DNA from: Afipia sp.
GTDB lineage: Bacteria; Pseudomonadota; Alphaproteobacteria; Rhizobiales; Xanthobacteraceae
Assembly (NCBI GenBank): GCA_030652315.1
Contig: JAUSAX010000060.1
Location: forward strand, 39,334 to 103,333
Length of the DNA stretch: 64,000 bases
Direction: 5' to 3'
Made by a program: the position numbers and the translations under genes
The notes under the pieces: generated by a model
What the model saw: the letters and a program-made list of their open reading frames with translations, nothing else
Told to the model about the DNA's origin: nothing
Databases searched by the model: none
Shown: positions 9,080 through 17,906 of the stretch, one piece after another
Layout of the letters: every line of letters begins with the position of its first letter
Position numbering within the stretch: the stretch's first letter is position 1

Positions 9080-10264
9080 TCACGCGCCGGGCAGGTCGAG
9101 GATGCGCTTGGCGACAATGCCGAGCATCACCTCGCTGGTGCCGCCCTCGATCGAATTCGCCTTGGTGCGCAGCCATGAGCGCGCCGCCACCCCCTCGCGG
9201 GAGCGTTCGCTTTCCCATTCCAGCGCATCGACGCCGCCGGCCGACATCAGAAGTTCATGCCGGCGCTTGTTGAGTTCGGTGCCGTAGTATTTCAGCGCCG
9301 ACGAATAAGCCGGATGGCCCTGCCCTGCTTTCGCAAGATCGACCGCGCGTTCGGATGCACAGGCCATCGCAGCTTCATCGACATCGAAGGCCGCGATCTG
9401 TCCGCGCAGCATCGGATCGTCCAGTTGCCCGTGCTCGTCGACGCCGACGGAGTTCGCCGCGACCTGGCCGAGCGGCCGGCTGCCGCTGCGGTCCCCGAGA
9501 CCGCTGATCATCGAGCGTTCATGCTGCAGAAGATACTTCGCGACGTCCCAGCCGCGGTTGACGGTGCCTACCACTTGGGACTGCGGCACGCGGACGTTGT
9601 CGAAGAAGGTTTCGCAGAACGGCGACTTGCCGGAAATCAGCAGGATCGGCTTGGTCGAGACGCCCTTCGAGGCCATGTCGAACAGGATGAAGCTGATGCC
9701 GTCATGCTTCTTGGCGCTGAAGTCTGTCCGCACCAGACAGAAAATCCAGTCAGCGAAATTGGCCATCGACGTCCAGATCTTCTGCCCGTTGATGATGTAG
9801 TCGTCGCCGTCGATGTCGGCGCGGGTCTGCAACGACGCGAGATCGGAGCCGGCATTCGGCTCCGAATAACCCTGACACCAGCGGATCAATCCGGCGGCGA
9901 TCTTCGGCAGATGTTCGCGCTTCTGCGCCTCGGTGCCGTACTTCAGCAGCGCCGGCCCTAGCATCCAGATGCCAAAACTCGACAGCGGAAGCCGCGCGCC
10001 GACCGCCGCCATTTCCTGACGCAGGATTTTTGTTTCCTCGGCATCGAGGCCACCACCGCCGAATTCCTTCGGCCATTCGGGAACGGTCCAGCCCTTGTCG
10101 CGCATCCGCTCGAACCAGAGCCGCTGAGGTTCCGACGAGAAGGTCGTGTTGCGACCGCCCCAGAACACATCGTTTTCGCTCGCCACCGGCTTGCGCATTT
10201 CGGGCGGGCAGTTGGCCGCCAGCCAAGCGCGCGTCTCACTGCGGAATTTTTCCATATCGGCCAT
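9080..10264 (-). CDS. Acyl-CoA dehydrogenase family protein
   Basis: A 394-residue acyl-CoA dehydrogenase. Family landmarks include WCQGYSEPNAGSDLASLQTRA (FAD and substrate contact region), GQKIWTSMANFADWIFCLVRT, and the C-terminal SIEGGTSEVMLGIVAKRILDLPG. The N-terminus (FRSETRAWLAANCPPEMRKP) resembles long-chain or caiA-like members. It lies upstream of the second dehydrogenase on the same strand and probably forms a pair with it, despite the palindrome between them. It diverges from the CMD-family gene, leaving about 190 bases for two promoters. The substrate is unknown. Confidence 0.92.
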   Translation of the reverse strand: MADMEKFRSETRAWLAANCPPEMRKPVASENDVFWGGRNTTFSSEPQRLWFERMRDKGWTVPEWPKEFGGGGLDAEETKILRQEMAAVGARLPLSSFGIWMLGPALLKYGTEAQKREHLPKIAAGLIRWCQGYSEPNAGSDLASLQTRADIDGDDYIINGQKIWTSMANFADWIFCLVRTDFSAKKHDGISFILFDMASKGVSTKPILLISGKSPFCETFFDNVRVPQSQVVGTVNRGWDVAKYLLQHERSMISGLGDRSGSRPLGQVAANSVGVDEHGQLDDPMLRGQIAAFDVDEAAMACASERAVDLAKAGQGHPAYSSALKYYGTELNKRRHELLMSAGGVDALEWESERSREGVAARSWLRTKANSIEGGTSEVMLGIVAKRILDLPGA

Positions 10265-10455
10265 TCGACATTCCCTCGGCTGACAAGCCGCGGCACGAGA
10301 TGCGCGGCCATTGTTGATTTTCTGGGCCGGACTGTACTGTCCGCTAGGGGGATTTCAATATCTCGCCGATGCGAAAGCCATGCAGCGTCCGATATGGTAG
10401 CCATGCGTGGCAGTCCGGCACGCCCGCAACGATTGAAAAGGCAGAGGAAACCGCC

Positions 10456-11004
10456 ATGCGCCTGAGAACCCTTTCGCCTAGCGAAATGACTGCCGATCAA
10501 AAGAGCATTTACGAGGAGTCTGTTTCCAGCAAGCGCGGCACGGTGACGCCGCCGCTGCGCGCCTGGATCCATGCACCCGAAGTCGCGCGGCATGCCGGCC
10601 GGCTCGGCGCGTTCCTGCGTTACGACACGACGCTTGGGCCGCGCTTGTCCGAGCTTGCCATCCTCGTCACCGCGCGGCACTGGAGCGCGCAATTCGAATG
10701 GTATGCGCACAAGAAGCTGGCGCTGGCGGCGGGGCTCGATCCCGGGATCATCGACGCCATCAATCATCGTCACGTTCCGGATTTCGATGATCCGAAAGCG
10801 CAGCTGGTTTACGAGTTCAGCGAGTCGCTGCACGAGAACTGCAAAGTCCCGACACTGCTTTACGATAAGGCCATCGAGATACTCGGCGAAACGGGCGTGG
10901 TCGAACTGGTCGGACTGCTCGGCTACTACGCGCTGGTGTCGATGACACTCAACACTTTCGAGGTCGCATTGCCCGAGGGCGAAACCTCCGACCTTGTGCC
11001 GTGA
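10456..11004 (+). CDS. Carboxymuconolactone decarboxylase / AhpD-fold protein
   Basis: A 182-residue protein of the CMD/AhpD-like all-helical fold. The segment SELAILVTARHWSAQFEWYAHKKLALAAGL matches the family core, with the E-x3-H pattern. It lacks the C-x-x-C pair of peroxidase-type AhpD, so a redox role is unlikely; members like this are usually annotated as CMD family with unknown reaction. ATG 10456 sits behind an AGAGGA site (about 10443-10448). It is followed 57 bases later by a VOC-family gene and diverges from the acyl-CoA dehydrogenase, which suggests aromatic or acyl catabolism. The exact substrate cannot be read from the sequence. Confidence 0.85.
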   Translation: MRLRTLSPSEMTADQKSIYEESVSSKRGTVTPPLRAWIHAPEVARHAGRLGAFLRYDTTLGPRLSELAILVTARHWSAQFEWYAHKKLALAAGLDPGIIDAINHRHVPDFDDPKAQLVYEFSESLHENCKVPTLLYDKAIEILGETGVVELVGLLGYYALVSMTLNTFEVALPEGETSDLVP

Positions 11005-11061
11005 TCGACGCGATCATACATCGATGAGGCCAACGCATCGATGTAATCGGAGAGACCTGGC

Positions 11062-11583
11062 ATGCCCGGAGAAACCAGCGCGGCCGCCGCGACGCCCTTC
11101 AGGCCTGTGATCGCGGGCACGCGCATCGGCCATGTCCACCTCAAAGTGGCGGATCTCGACCGCGCTCTCGGCTTTTATCAGGGTGTGCTTGGATTCGAAC
11201 TGATGCAGCGCTACGGCGATCAGGCCGCCTTTATTTCAGCAGGCGGTTATCATCACCACATCGGTCTGAACACCTGGCACAGCAAGGGCGGCAAGCCGCC
11301 GCCGGACGGCACCACCGGACTGTATCATACTGCGATCCTGTATCCGACGCGTGCCGCGCTGGCAGATGCGCTGCATCGGGTGCTTGAAGCTGGAATACAA
11401 CTCGACGGCGCTGCCGATCACGGCGTCAGCGAAGCGCTTTATCTGCGTGATCCCGACGAAAACGGGGTCGAACTCTATCGCGACCGCCCCGAAGCCGAGT
11501 GGCCGCGAGATCCCGATGGAACACTCGCAATGTTCAACCGTCGACTCGATGTCGAAGCACTCCTGAAAGAGCGCGAGTCCTGA
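11062..11583 (+). CDS. VOC family protein (extradiol dioxygenase / glyoxalase type, CatE-like)
   Basis: A 173-residue metal-dependent vicinal-oxygen-chelate protein. The N-terminal module starts IGHVHLKVADLDRALGFYQ, giving the first His ligand. YHTAILYP gives a second His and ENGVELYRDRP a Glu, the usual H-H-E set of metal ligands. It resembles CatE-type catechol 2,3-dioxygenase-like proteins, but a glyoxalase-type role is equally possible. It follows the CMD-family gene with a short gap, so both are probably co-transcribed. It converges on the MFS gene, whose stop is directly adjacent. Confidence 0.85.
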   Translation: MPGETSAAAATPFRPVIAGTRIGHVHLKVADLDRALGFYQGVLGFELMQRYGDQAAFISAGGYHHHIGLNTWHSKGGKPPPDGTTGLYHTAILYPTRAALADALHRVLEAGIQLDGAADHGVSEALYLRDPDENGVELYRDRPEAEWPRDPDGTLAMFNRRLDVEALLKERES

Positions 11584-12846
11584 TCAGGCAGCCAGCGGTG
11601 CTTTTCCCCGCACCAGCACGATGGCGGCGGAGATCAACTGGAGCGCAGCGCACGCGTAGAACGGCACGGCGTAACTGCCGAAGACATCGCGCAGCAGCCC
11701 CACGATCCCCGGACCGAACGCATAGGTGAACTGGCAGATCGCCGTTACCAGGCTGACCAGTACACCGAAGGCGGTTGCGCTGAACTCCCGCTGAACGATC
11801 ATTGACGGCAGCGTGATCATGTTGCCGACGGAGAACCCGAACACTGCGCTGGCCGCAAACAACACGGCTTCGTTTTGGGTATTGATCATGACGATCAGCG
11901 CGAGCGCCTGACTGATCGCCGACACCGCCGCCGCCTTGCGCTGATCCATCCGGTCGACAACGAAGCCGAACAGCACACGCCCGACCACCGCCATCGCCGT
12001 CATCAACGCCACCGCGATGCTGGCGCGCTCGCGGCCCATGATCGGATCCAGAAATGAAATCTGGTGCACGATGAAGCCGACCTGCGCGATCAGGAGCATC
12101 GCGAACGGCACGGCGATGGTCCAGAACGAGAGACTGCCGAACGCCGCGCGACGCATCTGCGCGATCGACTGCACAGCGGGCGCGGGCGTCGTGGCGAACG
12201 CATCGGCCGGCGGCAGCGTGCGCTTGGGCGGCTGACCGACCCAGATCAAAATGGCCGGTATTGCCACGATAACGATGACCAGCGCTGCGCCGATCGAGGT
12301 TGCGGGAAAGCCGAACGTACCGATGGCGCCGACCAGCAGAGGCACGCCGAGCACGCCGCCGCAACTCGCCCCGTTCAGCGCGAGGCTGATGGCCATGCCG
12401 CGCTTCTTGTCGAACCACAGTCCGAGCGTGTTGTTGATCGCGGCGAGGCTGGTGCCAGCCCAGCCGAACGCGATCAGCGCATAGGCGATGAATAGTTGCC
12501 ACGGCGACGTCACCTGCCCGACCAGCGCGGTGCCTGCGGCGATAGCGATGATCCCCATAATCAGAAGACGACGCGGCCCCAGCGTGCGGATCGCTTCGCT
12601 GACGAACACGACCAGAACCGCGCTGAACAGATAGTAGCAGGTCGTCGCTGTCGAAATCAGCGACGCCGGCCAGCCGTGAACTCGTTGCAACTCGGCGAGA
12701 TAAACACCTTGCCCATAGAAGCCGGCTCCCCAGGCGAACGTCGCCACCAGAAAGCAGACCCCGACGATCGGCCAGCCTTCATAGCGGATCGATGTCTCAT
12801 CGATGATTTTCTCATGCGCGGCAGGCTCCGCTTGAGGTGCGTCCAT
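11584..12846 (-). CDS. MFS transporter
   Basis: A 420-residue inner-membrane carrier with about twelve hydrophobic segments. The N-terminal half opens with WPIVGVCFLVATFAWGAGFYG and carries a long central cytoplasmic loop around GQPPKRTLPPADAF. A loop with VDRMDQRKAAA corresponds to the conserved loop between helices 8 and 9. The overall look is that of monocarboxylate or oxalate/formate-type MFS members. The substrate is not evident. It is convergent with the VOC gene, and its last codon touches that gene's end. Confidence 0.88.
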   Translation of the reverse strand: MDAPQAEPAAHEKIIDETSIRYEGWPIVGVCFLVATFAWGAGFYGQGVYLAELQRVHGWPASLISTATTCYYLFSAVLVVFVSEAIRTLGPRRLLIMGIIAIAAGTALVGQVTSPWQLFIAYALIAFGWAGTSLAAINNTLGLWFDKKRGMAISLALNGASCGGVLGVPLLVGAIGTFGFPATSIGAALVIVIVAIPAILIWVGQPPKRTLPPADAFATTPAPAVQSIAQMRRAAFGSLSFWTIAVPFAMLLIAQVGFIVHQISFLDPIMGRERASIAVALMTAMAVVGRVLFGFVVDRMDQRKAAAVSAISQALALIVMINTQNEAVLFAASAVFGFSVGNMITLPSMIVQREFSATAFGVLVSLVTAICQFTYAFGPGIVGLLRDVFGSYAVPFYACAALQLISAAIVLVRGKAPLAA

Positions 12847-13001
12847 ATCCCGGCATTTCCTCGTGGAGCGCTTGGCGCTCTTCTTTTCTGCCGATTCCGG
12901 CGGCAGTTTCGCTATCTGTCAGGATGCAGATCACTGCGTCAAGCGAGACATCGTCATCGCCCGCATGACGGCTGGTCATACATAGGGAAGGAACGAAAGA
13001 C

Positions 13002-13358
13002 TCATGACTTCGCCGCATTGTAGAAGAACCGCTCTCGGAAGATCCTGTCGCCGCGCCATTCCTGCATGGCGATTTCATCGACGTGGCGGGTCTTGCCGGC
13101 GAGATCGGTCATATCGAAATTCCAGTGGATCATGACATGATCGCCCTCCACCACCGAGACCCGCGCCTTCGAACGAACCTCTTTCATCTGCGCGAGAATG
13201 CCGCGCTCGAATGCCACCAGCCCGTCACGGCCGACCCGCGGGGGTGAGGTATTCTCCTGCATGCTGGCATCTTCAGTGTAATAGCGCTCGATGGCGCCAG
13301 CGTGGTCGCCACCCTCGACCACTGCAATAAACTCGTCAACGCGCGCGCGTGTCGGCAT
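13002..13358 (-). CDS. SnoaL-like / NTF2-fold protein
   Basis: A 118-residue protein with the NTF2-like cone fold typical of small polyketide cyclase-like, isomerase-like or steroid-related proteins. The pattern VDEFIAVVEGGDHAGAIERYYTEDASMQEN followed by VGRDGL and ending IFRERFFY is diagnostic. No enzymatic residues can be assigned. It lies between an MFS gene and a cupin gene, all on the minus strand, but the gaps (155 and 180 bases, one with a repeat) argue against a tight operon. Confidence 0.85.
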   Translation of the reverse strand: MPTRARVDEFIAVVEGGDHAGAIERYYTEDASMQENTSPPRVGRDGLVAFERGILAQMKEVRSKARVSVVEGDHVMIHWNFDMTDLAGKTRHVDEIAMQEWRGDRIFRERFFYNAAKS

Positions 13359-13421
13359 CTGTGTTTCCTCATAGATTTAGCCGAAGGAAAACACAAAAAC
13401 GTCGCATGGCAAAGCGTCCGC

Positions 13422-13503
13422 TCGTCATTGCGAACGGAGCGAAGCAATCCAGAGCTACAAGAATGGGCTGGATTGCTTCATCGCTGCACTCCTCGCCATG
13501 ACA
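13422..13503. repeat. REP-like palindrome (copy 2)
   Basis: An imperfect palindrome with TCGTCATTGCGAACGGAGCG at one side and the related complement at the other, interrupted by a short AT-rich loop around AGAGCTACAAGAATGG. It has the same arm sequence as the copy at 8976-9066. It lies between the SnoaL-like gene and the cupin gene. No gene is contained. Confidence 0.75.
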
Positions 13504-13539
13504 GCTTTACCGACAGTGCGTGCCGCTTTGTTAGAACCA

Positions 13540-13968
13540 TCACGTCCAGGGTGTCACCGGCGGCACCTTGTCGGTCGGCGCAGGCATGTCCACCGTCTTG
13601 AAATCCGCCGGGCTGACGATCTCCAGATACTCCATGTCCGGCGAGTAATCGAACAGGTAATGCACGATGCCGGGCCGCTGATGCACCACGTCGCCAGCCT
13701 TCACCAGCGTGGGCTTGTCCTCGTACATAAACTTCGCCCAGCCCTTGGTCATGATGACGATCTGGAAATCGCAATCGTGACGATGCCAGCCGGTGCCTTC
13801 CGACGGCGGCATGTTGGCCTTCACCAGATGGCAGATGACCTGACCGCCGGTCGCATCCGCGATCCCGAGATCGCGATAGAGAAAAAAGTCGCGCAGCCCT
13901 CCGCCCACGAACTGGGTGTCTTCAGGCTTCACATGGGAGAATTTCATCACCGGGTCGTGCTTGTTCAT
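13540..13968 (-). CDS. Cupin domain protein
   Basis: A 142-residue single-domain cupin. Metal-binding motif 1 is seen as GTGWHRHDCDFQIVIMTKG, with two His separated by one residue and a Gln two residues after the Asp-Phe. Motif 2 is GDVVHQRPGIVH. ATG 13968 is chosen because GGAGG lies seven bases upstream; the frame continues open for another 88 codons but that extension does not look coding. Small stand-alone cupins are often dioxygenases or isomerases of small acids; the reaction here is unknown. Confidence 0.88.
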   Translation of the reverse strand: MNKHDPVMKFSHVKPEDTQFVGGGLRDFFLYRDLGIADATGGQVICHLVKANMPPSEGTGWHRHDCDFQIVIMTKGWAKFMYEDKPTLVKAGDVVHQRPGIVHYLFDYSPDMEYLEIVSPADFKTVDMPAPTDKVPPVTPWT

Positions 13969-14059
13969 TTCAGCCTCCATGCTATCCGTTCGGCAAACCG
14001 GGTTCAGCGTGGCCGCGATGAGCGACCACGTTGTCGGCTCGTTTTGCATCTGCCACAGA

Positions 14060-14209
14060 TCATGCGAATTCCGCGCCAGCGCCCGCATCGCAAGCGGACA
14101 GCAGATGGCGAAGTTTTTCGCAGCGGAAGATGTGGCCGTTTTCGTGGGGATTCGAGAACGGTGAGAGTGGGCCGATATCGTCGGGCACCTCATGTACGCC
14201 GCGCAGCAT
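14060..14209 (-). CDS. Possible small hypothetical protein (49 residues)
   Basis: A 50-codon reading frame starting at ATG 14209, in a stretch of 317 bases with no larger gene. Its codons end mostly in G or C, as in real genes of this genome, and its sequence (MLRGVHEVPDDIGPLSPFSN at the start, ending SACDAGAGAEFA) is not repetitive or strongly biased. No clear ribosome-binding site is seen and no family is recognised. It lies between the GST and cupin genes on the same strand. It could equally be a chance frame or a remnant. Confidence 0.35.
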   Translation of the reverse strand: MLRGVHEVPDDIGPLSPFSNPHENGHIFRCEKLRHLLSACDAGAGAEFA

Positions 14210-14285
14210 CTGGCCAGCGTCGTTTCAGGCACGCGCGTTCACCGACAACCGGCCCAGCGATCAGGCAGTTGCGCGTTTCTGCTGC

Positions 14286-14939
14286 CTAATATTCCACCTC
14301 AAGCTCCTCGATTTCCGCCGGCTCGAGCCGTGCGGCCTCAACCCACTCCTGCATTTCCGGAAGGCTCATCACCCGTTTTGCATAGCTCGCCAGTGTCGGA
14401 CCAAGCTGAACGTCATAGGTGAGGAAGCGCGTCACCACCGGCGCATACATCGCGTCCGCCATGCTGCGGTGTCCGAACAGGAACGGACCGCCGGATTTCT
14501 CCAGGCAATCGCTCCAGATCGCGCAGACCCTGTCGATATCAGCTTGCGCCCGGGACCAGATCTTGAAACCGGGAAAATGTCCCTTGATGTTGACCGGCAG
14601 CGACGAGCGGAGCGTCGTGAAGCCGGAATGGATCTCTCCGCAGATCGAGCGGCAGTGCGCGCGCGGGATGCGCTCGGAGGGCAATAATTCGGCGTCGGGC
14701 ATGAGATCGTTGAGATATTCGCCGATCGCCAGCGTGTCCCAGACGGTCGCACCCTCATGACGCAGGCAAGGCACCAAGATCGAGGACGACAGCAGCAGGA
14801 TTTCCGCCCGCGCCGAGGCGTCGTCGGCAGCGGTAACAATCTCGTCGAACTCAAGCCCCGAAAACTTGGTCAGTAGCCAGCCGCGCAGCGACCATGACGA
14901 GTAGTTCTTGCTGCTGATGGTCAAAGTGGCCTTGGCCAT
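14286..14939 (-). CDS. Glutathione S-transferase family protein
   Basis: A 217-residue cytosolic GST. The thioredoxin-like N-terminal domain contains SSKNYSSWSLRGWLLTKFSGLEF and the cis-Pro/GSH-binding region ILVPCLRHEGATVWDTLAIGEYL. The helical C-terminal domain has GPFLFGHRSMADAMYAPVVTRF. It is likely a detoxification or thiol-transfer enzyme; members with this N-terminus have no fixed substrate. It diverges from phaZ, with about 190 bases between the two starts. Confidence 0.92.
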   Translation of the reverse strand: MAKATLTISSKNYSSWSLRGWLLTKFSGLEFDEIVTAADDASARAEILLLSSSILVPCLRHEGATVWDTLAIGEYLNDLMPDAELLPSERIPRAHCRSICGEIHSGFTTLRSSLPVNIKGHFPGFKIWSRAQADIDRVCAIWSDCLEKSGGPFLFGHRSMADAMYAPVVTRFLTYDVQLGPTLASYAKRVMSLPEMQEWVEAARLEPAEIEELEVEY

Positions 14940-15126
14940 GGTCGCTCTCCTAACGCCTGCACATCAAAGAGGCGGATCGACTTTTTCCGCCCGGTCACGC
15001 CCGCGCCTGCCTGTTGTTTAAGCGCTTGCTCCTTTTACACACAGCAAACGACATGCCAGTCCGAATGGCCGATTGACGCGACTCTGGCGTCAAGTTTGCA
15101 TGGCACAAAGCAAGGGAATGTGCCGG

Positions 15127-16350
15127 ATGTCTTCGATGATGTACCAGACCTATCAGAACACCATGGACATGACGGCCCCGTGGCGAAACGGCGCTTCAAC
15201 CGCGCTGTCCTATCTGAAAATGCTCCCCGAGGGCTTTTCGGACAAGGTGTTCGGGCGCCTCGGCGCCACGCTTGAATTGATGTCGCGCAGTTCGCTGACC
15301 TACAAGCGGCCGGAATACGACATCAAGCCGGTCGCGGTCGGCAACCGGGAATGGCCGGTGATCGAGGAAGTCCCGTTCGCGACGCCGTTCGGCTCGCTGC
15401 TGCATTTCAAGAAGGACGGCGCGCCGGAGCAGCCGAAGGTGCTGCTGGTCGCGCCGATGTCAGGTCACTTCGCGACGCTGCTGCGCGGCACGGTTCAGAC
15501 GCTGTTGCAGGATCACGACGTCTACATCACCGATTGGCACAATCCGCGCGACATTCCGCTTAATCAGGGCAGGTTCGGCCTCGACGAATACACCGAGCAT
15601 CTCATCACGTTCATGGATCAGCTCGGTCCGAAATCGCACATGATCGCAGTGTGCCAGCCGTCGGTATCGGCGCTCGCAGCCTGCGCGATCATGTCGGAAG
15701 ACAATCATCGCGCACGCCCTGCAAGTCTCACCTTGATGGCGGGGCCGATCGACACCCGGATTGCGCCGACCAAGGTCAACGAGTTCGCAACTTCAAAGCC
15801 GTTGAAGTGGTTCGAGGACAATCTGATCAACTACGTGCCGATGCAGTGCAAGGGCGCGTTCCGCAAGGTGTATCCCGGCTTCATTCAGGTCACCGCGTTC
15901 GTGTCGATGAATCTCGAACGGCACGTCAAGTCGCACAAGGATCTGCTTGAACATCTGGCGAAAGGCGAAATCGAGAAGGCCGACACCATCAAGACCTTCT
16001 ACGACGAATATTTCGCGGTGATGGACCTGCCGGCGGATTTCTACATCGACACTATTCGCGACGTGTTTCAGGACCACCTGCTGCCGCAGGGCAAGCTCAC
16101 CTACAAGGGGCGCGCGGTAAATCCGGCATCCATCAAGAAGATGGGCCTGATGACAGTCGAAGGCGAGAAGGACGACATCTGTTCGATTGGCCAGACGCTG
16201 GCGGCGCAGGACCTCTGCACTGGCGTGCGCGCCTATCGCAAGGTGCATCACATGCAGGCCGGCGTCGGTCATTATGGAGTCTTTAGCGGCCGGAAGTGGA
16301 ACAACGAAATCTATCCGCTGCTGCGGGATTTCATTCACGTCAATTCGTGA
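15127..16350 (+). CDS. phaZ: Intracellular polyhydroxyalkanoate depolymerase
   Basis: An alpha/beta-hydrolase that degrades stored poly-3-hydroxybutyrate in the cytoplasm. Intracellular PhaZ enzymes use a cysteine nucleophile, and here it is visible as Cys176 in AVCQPSVSAL. Asp349 or Asp350 (EKDDIC) and His382 (GVGHYG) complete the expected triad. With ATG 15127 the product has 407 residues, the usual length; AAGGGA lies about ten bases before it. Other in-frame ATGs at 15136 and 15139 are possible starts. It is a single gene, divergent from the GST, and the terminator-like hairpin downstream is oriented for the opposite gene. Confidence 0.93.
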   Translation: MSSMMYQTYQNTMDMTAPWRNGASTALSYLKMLPEGFSDKVFGRLGATLELMSRSSLTYKRPEYDIKPVAVGNREWPVIEEVPFATPFGSLLHFKKDGAPEQPKVLLVAPMSGHFATLLRGTVQTLLQDHDVYITDWHNPRDIPLNQGRFGLDEYTEHLITFMDQLGPKSHMIAVCQPSVSALAACAIMSEDNHRARPASLTLMAGPIDTRIAPTKVNEFATSKPLKWFEDNLINYVPMQCKGAFRKVYPGFIQVTAFVSMNLERHVKSHKDLLEHLAKGEIEKADTIKTFYDEYFAVMDLPADFYIDTIRDVFQDHLLPQGKLTYKGRAVNPASIKKMGLMTVEGEKDDICSIGQTLAAQDLCTGVRAYRKVHHMQAGVGHYGVFSGRKWNNEIYPLLRDFIHVNS

Positions 16351-16372
16351 CGGCGCGCGCGAACCCAGGTCG

Positions 16373-16400
16373 AAAAAAGGCCGTCTGCAAGCAGGCGGCC
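16373..16400 (-). terminator. Intrinsic terminator for the minus-strand D-tartrate dehydratase gene
   Basis: A GC-rich hairpin (GGCCGTCTGC and near-complement GCAGGCGGCC) at 16379-16400 is followed on the minus strand by six T residues (A-run at 16373-16378). It lies 170 bases past the tarD stop and 23 bases past the convergent phaZ stop, so it may also help end phaZ transcription. Confidence 0.7.
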
Positions 16401-16569
16401 AGTTTGAGGAAGAATGGCTGACCGCGAAAATTGCGGACAGACCACTCTCAGACGACTCAGTTCACAACAGAAGAACCGGCGACGTCCCCAAATCTAGGCG
16501 CAACAATGATTTTGGCAAACGAGTAGTTCTGCATGCTGAAATCTGATCTATCGATATGAAAATCAGCGG

Positions 16570-17739
16570 TCAGTCCGCCAGCGCCTTCATTTCCTTGTAG
16601 AGATCAGATTTACCCTCGAAGCCGATGCCCGGCAGCTCCGGCATGGTGATGTGACCGTTCTCGACGCGCACGCCGTCCGGGAATCCGCCGTAGGGCTGGA
16701 ACAGATCCGGATAGCTTTCATTGCCGCCAAGACCCAAACCTGCCGCGATGTTCAGCGACATCTGGTGCCCGCCGTGCGGAATGCAGCGCGAAGGTGACCA
16801 GCCGTGCGTCTTCAAAACGTCGAGGGTGCGCAGGTATTCGCAAAGCCCGTACGACAGTGCGCAATCGAACTGCAGCCAGTCACGGTCCGGCCTCATGCCT
16901 CCGTAGCGGATCAGATTGCGCGCATCCTGATGGCTGAACAGGTTTTCGCCAGTGGCCATCGGGCCGGGATAGAATTCCGCGAGCGCCGCCTGCAATTGGA
17001 AATCGAGCGGATCGCCAACTTCCTCGTACCAAAACAACGGATACTCGCGCAGCATCTTGGCATAGGCGATTCCGGTTTCCAGATCGAAGCGTCCGTTGGC
17101 ATCGACCGCGAGCTGCGCCTGGCTGCCGATCTCCTTCAGCACCGCCTCGATGCGCTCCTGGTCTTCCGCAATGGACGCACCGCCGATCTTCATCTTCACG
17201 ACATTGTAGCCACGATCAAGATAGCCGCGCATCTCCCCACGCAGCGCCGACAGATCCTTGCCGGGATAATAGTAACCACCCGCCGCATACACGAACACGC
17301 GCGGATTGGCTTCGCGCTTGTGGCGCTCGGCCAGCAGACGGAACAGCGGCTTGCCCGCGATCTTCGCCACCGCGTCCCAGATCGCCATATCGATAGTGCC
17401 AACGGCAACTGAGCGCTCGCCGTGGCCGCCGGGCTTTTCGTTGGACATCAGCGTCGCCCACGCCTTGTCAGGATCGATATTGTTGCCGGTGGAATCCAGC
17501 AGCGTCTTCGGATCAGCTTCCAGCAGTCGGGGCGCGAAGCGTTCGCGGATCAGACCGCCCTGCCCGTAACGGCCGTTGGAATTGAACCCATAGCCGACCA
17601 CGCGTTTTCCGTCGCGAACCACATCGGTGACCACGGCGACAAGGCTCGTGGTCATTTTGGTGAAATCGATATAGGCGTTGCGGATCGGAGATGAGATCGG
17701 CTTGGTGATCTCACGGACATCGACGATGCGAACGGACAT
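16570..17739 (-). CDS. tarD: D(-)-tartrate dehydratase (enolase superfamily)
   Basis: A Mg-dependent enolase-superfamily enzyme that dehydrates D-tartrate to oxaloacetate. The protein has 389 residues, the same as the characterised Bradyrhizobium enzyme, and its two catalytic residues fall at the same numbers: Lys184 in KMKIGG and His322 in CIPHGGHQM. The metal-ligand segment AVDANGRF is also present. ATG 17739 gives the expected N-terminus MSVRIVDVREITKPISSPIR; the frame is open further upstream but that part is not family-like. It stands alone, divergent from the caspase-like gene. No tartrate transporter is next to it. Confidence 0.95.
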   Translation of the reverse strand: MSVRIVDVREITKPISSPIRNAYIDFTKMTTSLVAVVTDVVRDGKRVVGYGFNSNGRYGQGGLIRERFAPRLLEADPKTLLDSTGNNIDPDKAWATLMSNEKPGGHGERSVAVGTIDMAIWDAVAKIAGKPLFRLLAERHKREANPRVFVYAAGGYYYPGKDLSALRGEMRGYLDRGYNVVKMKIGGASIAEDQERIEAVLKEIGSQAQLAVDANGRFDLETGIAYAKMLREYPLFWYEEVGDPLDFQLQAALAEFYPGPMATGENLFSHQDARNLIRYGGMRPDRDWLQFDCALSYGLCEYLRTLDVLKTHGWSPSRCIPHGGHQMSLNIAAGLGLGGNESYPDLFQPYGGFPDGVRVENGHITMPELPGIGFEGKSDLYKEMKALAD

Positions 17740-17906
17740 GACGCCGGTCTCCTTGCTGTCGGTTCGGGGGCGGGCCTGTGGCACGATGTGTTGTGCGGGG
17801 CCAAAAGGTTCAAGCAAATCAGGTCTGTTTTTGCAACCTTCCGGGCTTTTCCGCCCCTCATCGCGCATGGTAAAAGCGCCCGAAACCAGACCGTGGAGAC
17901 ACCGCC

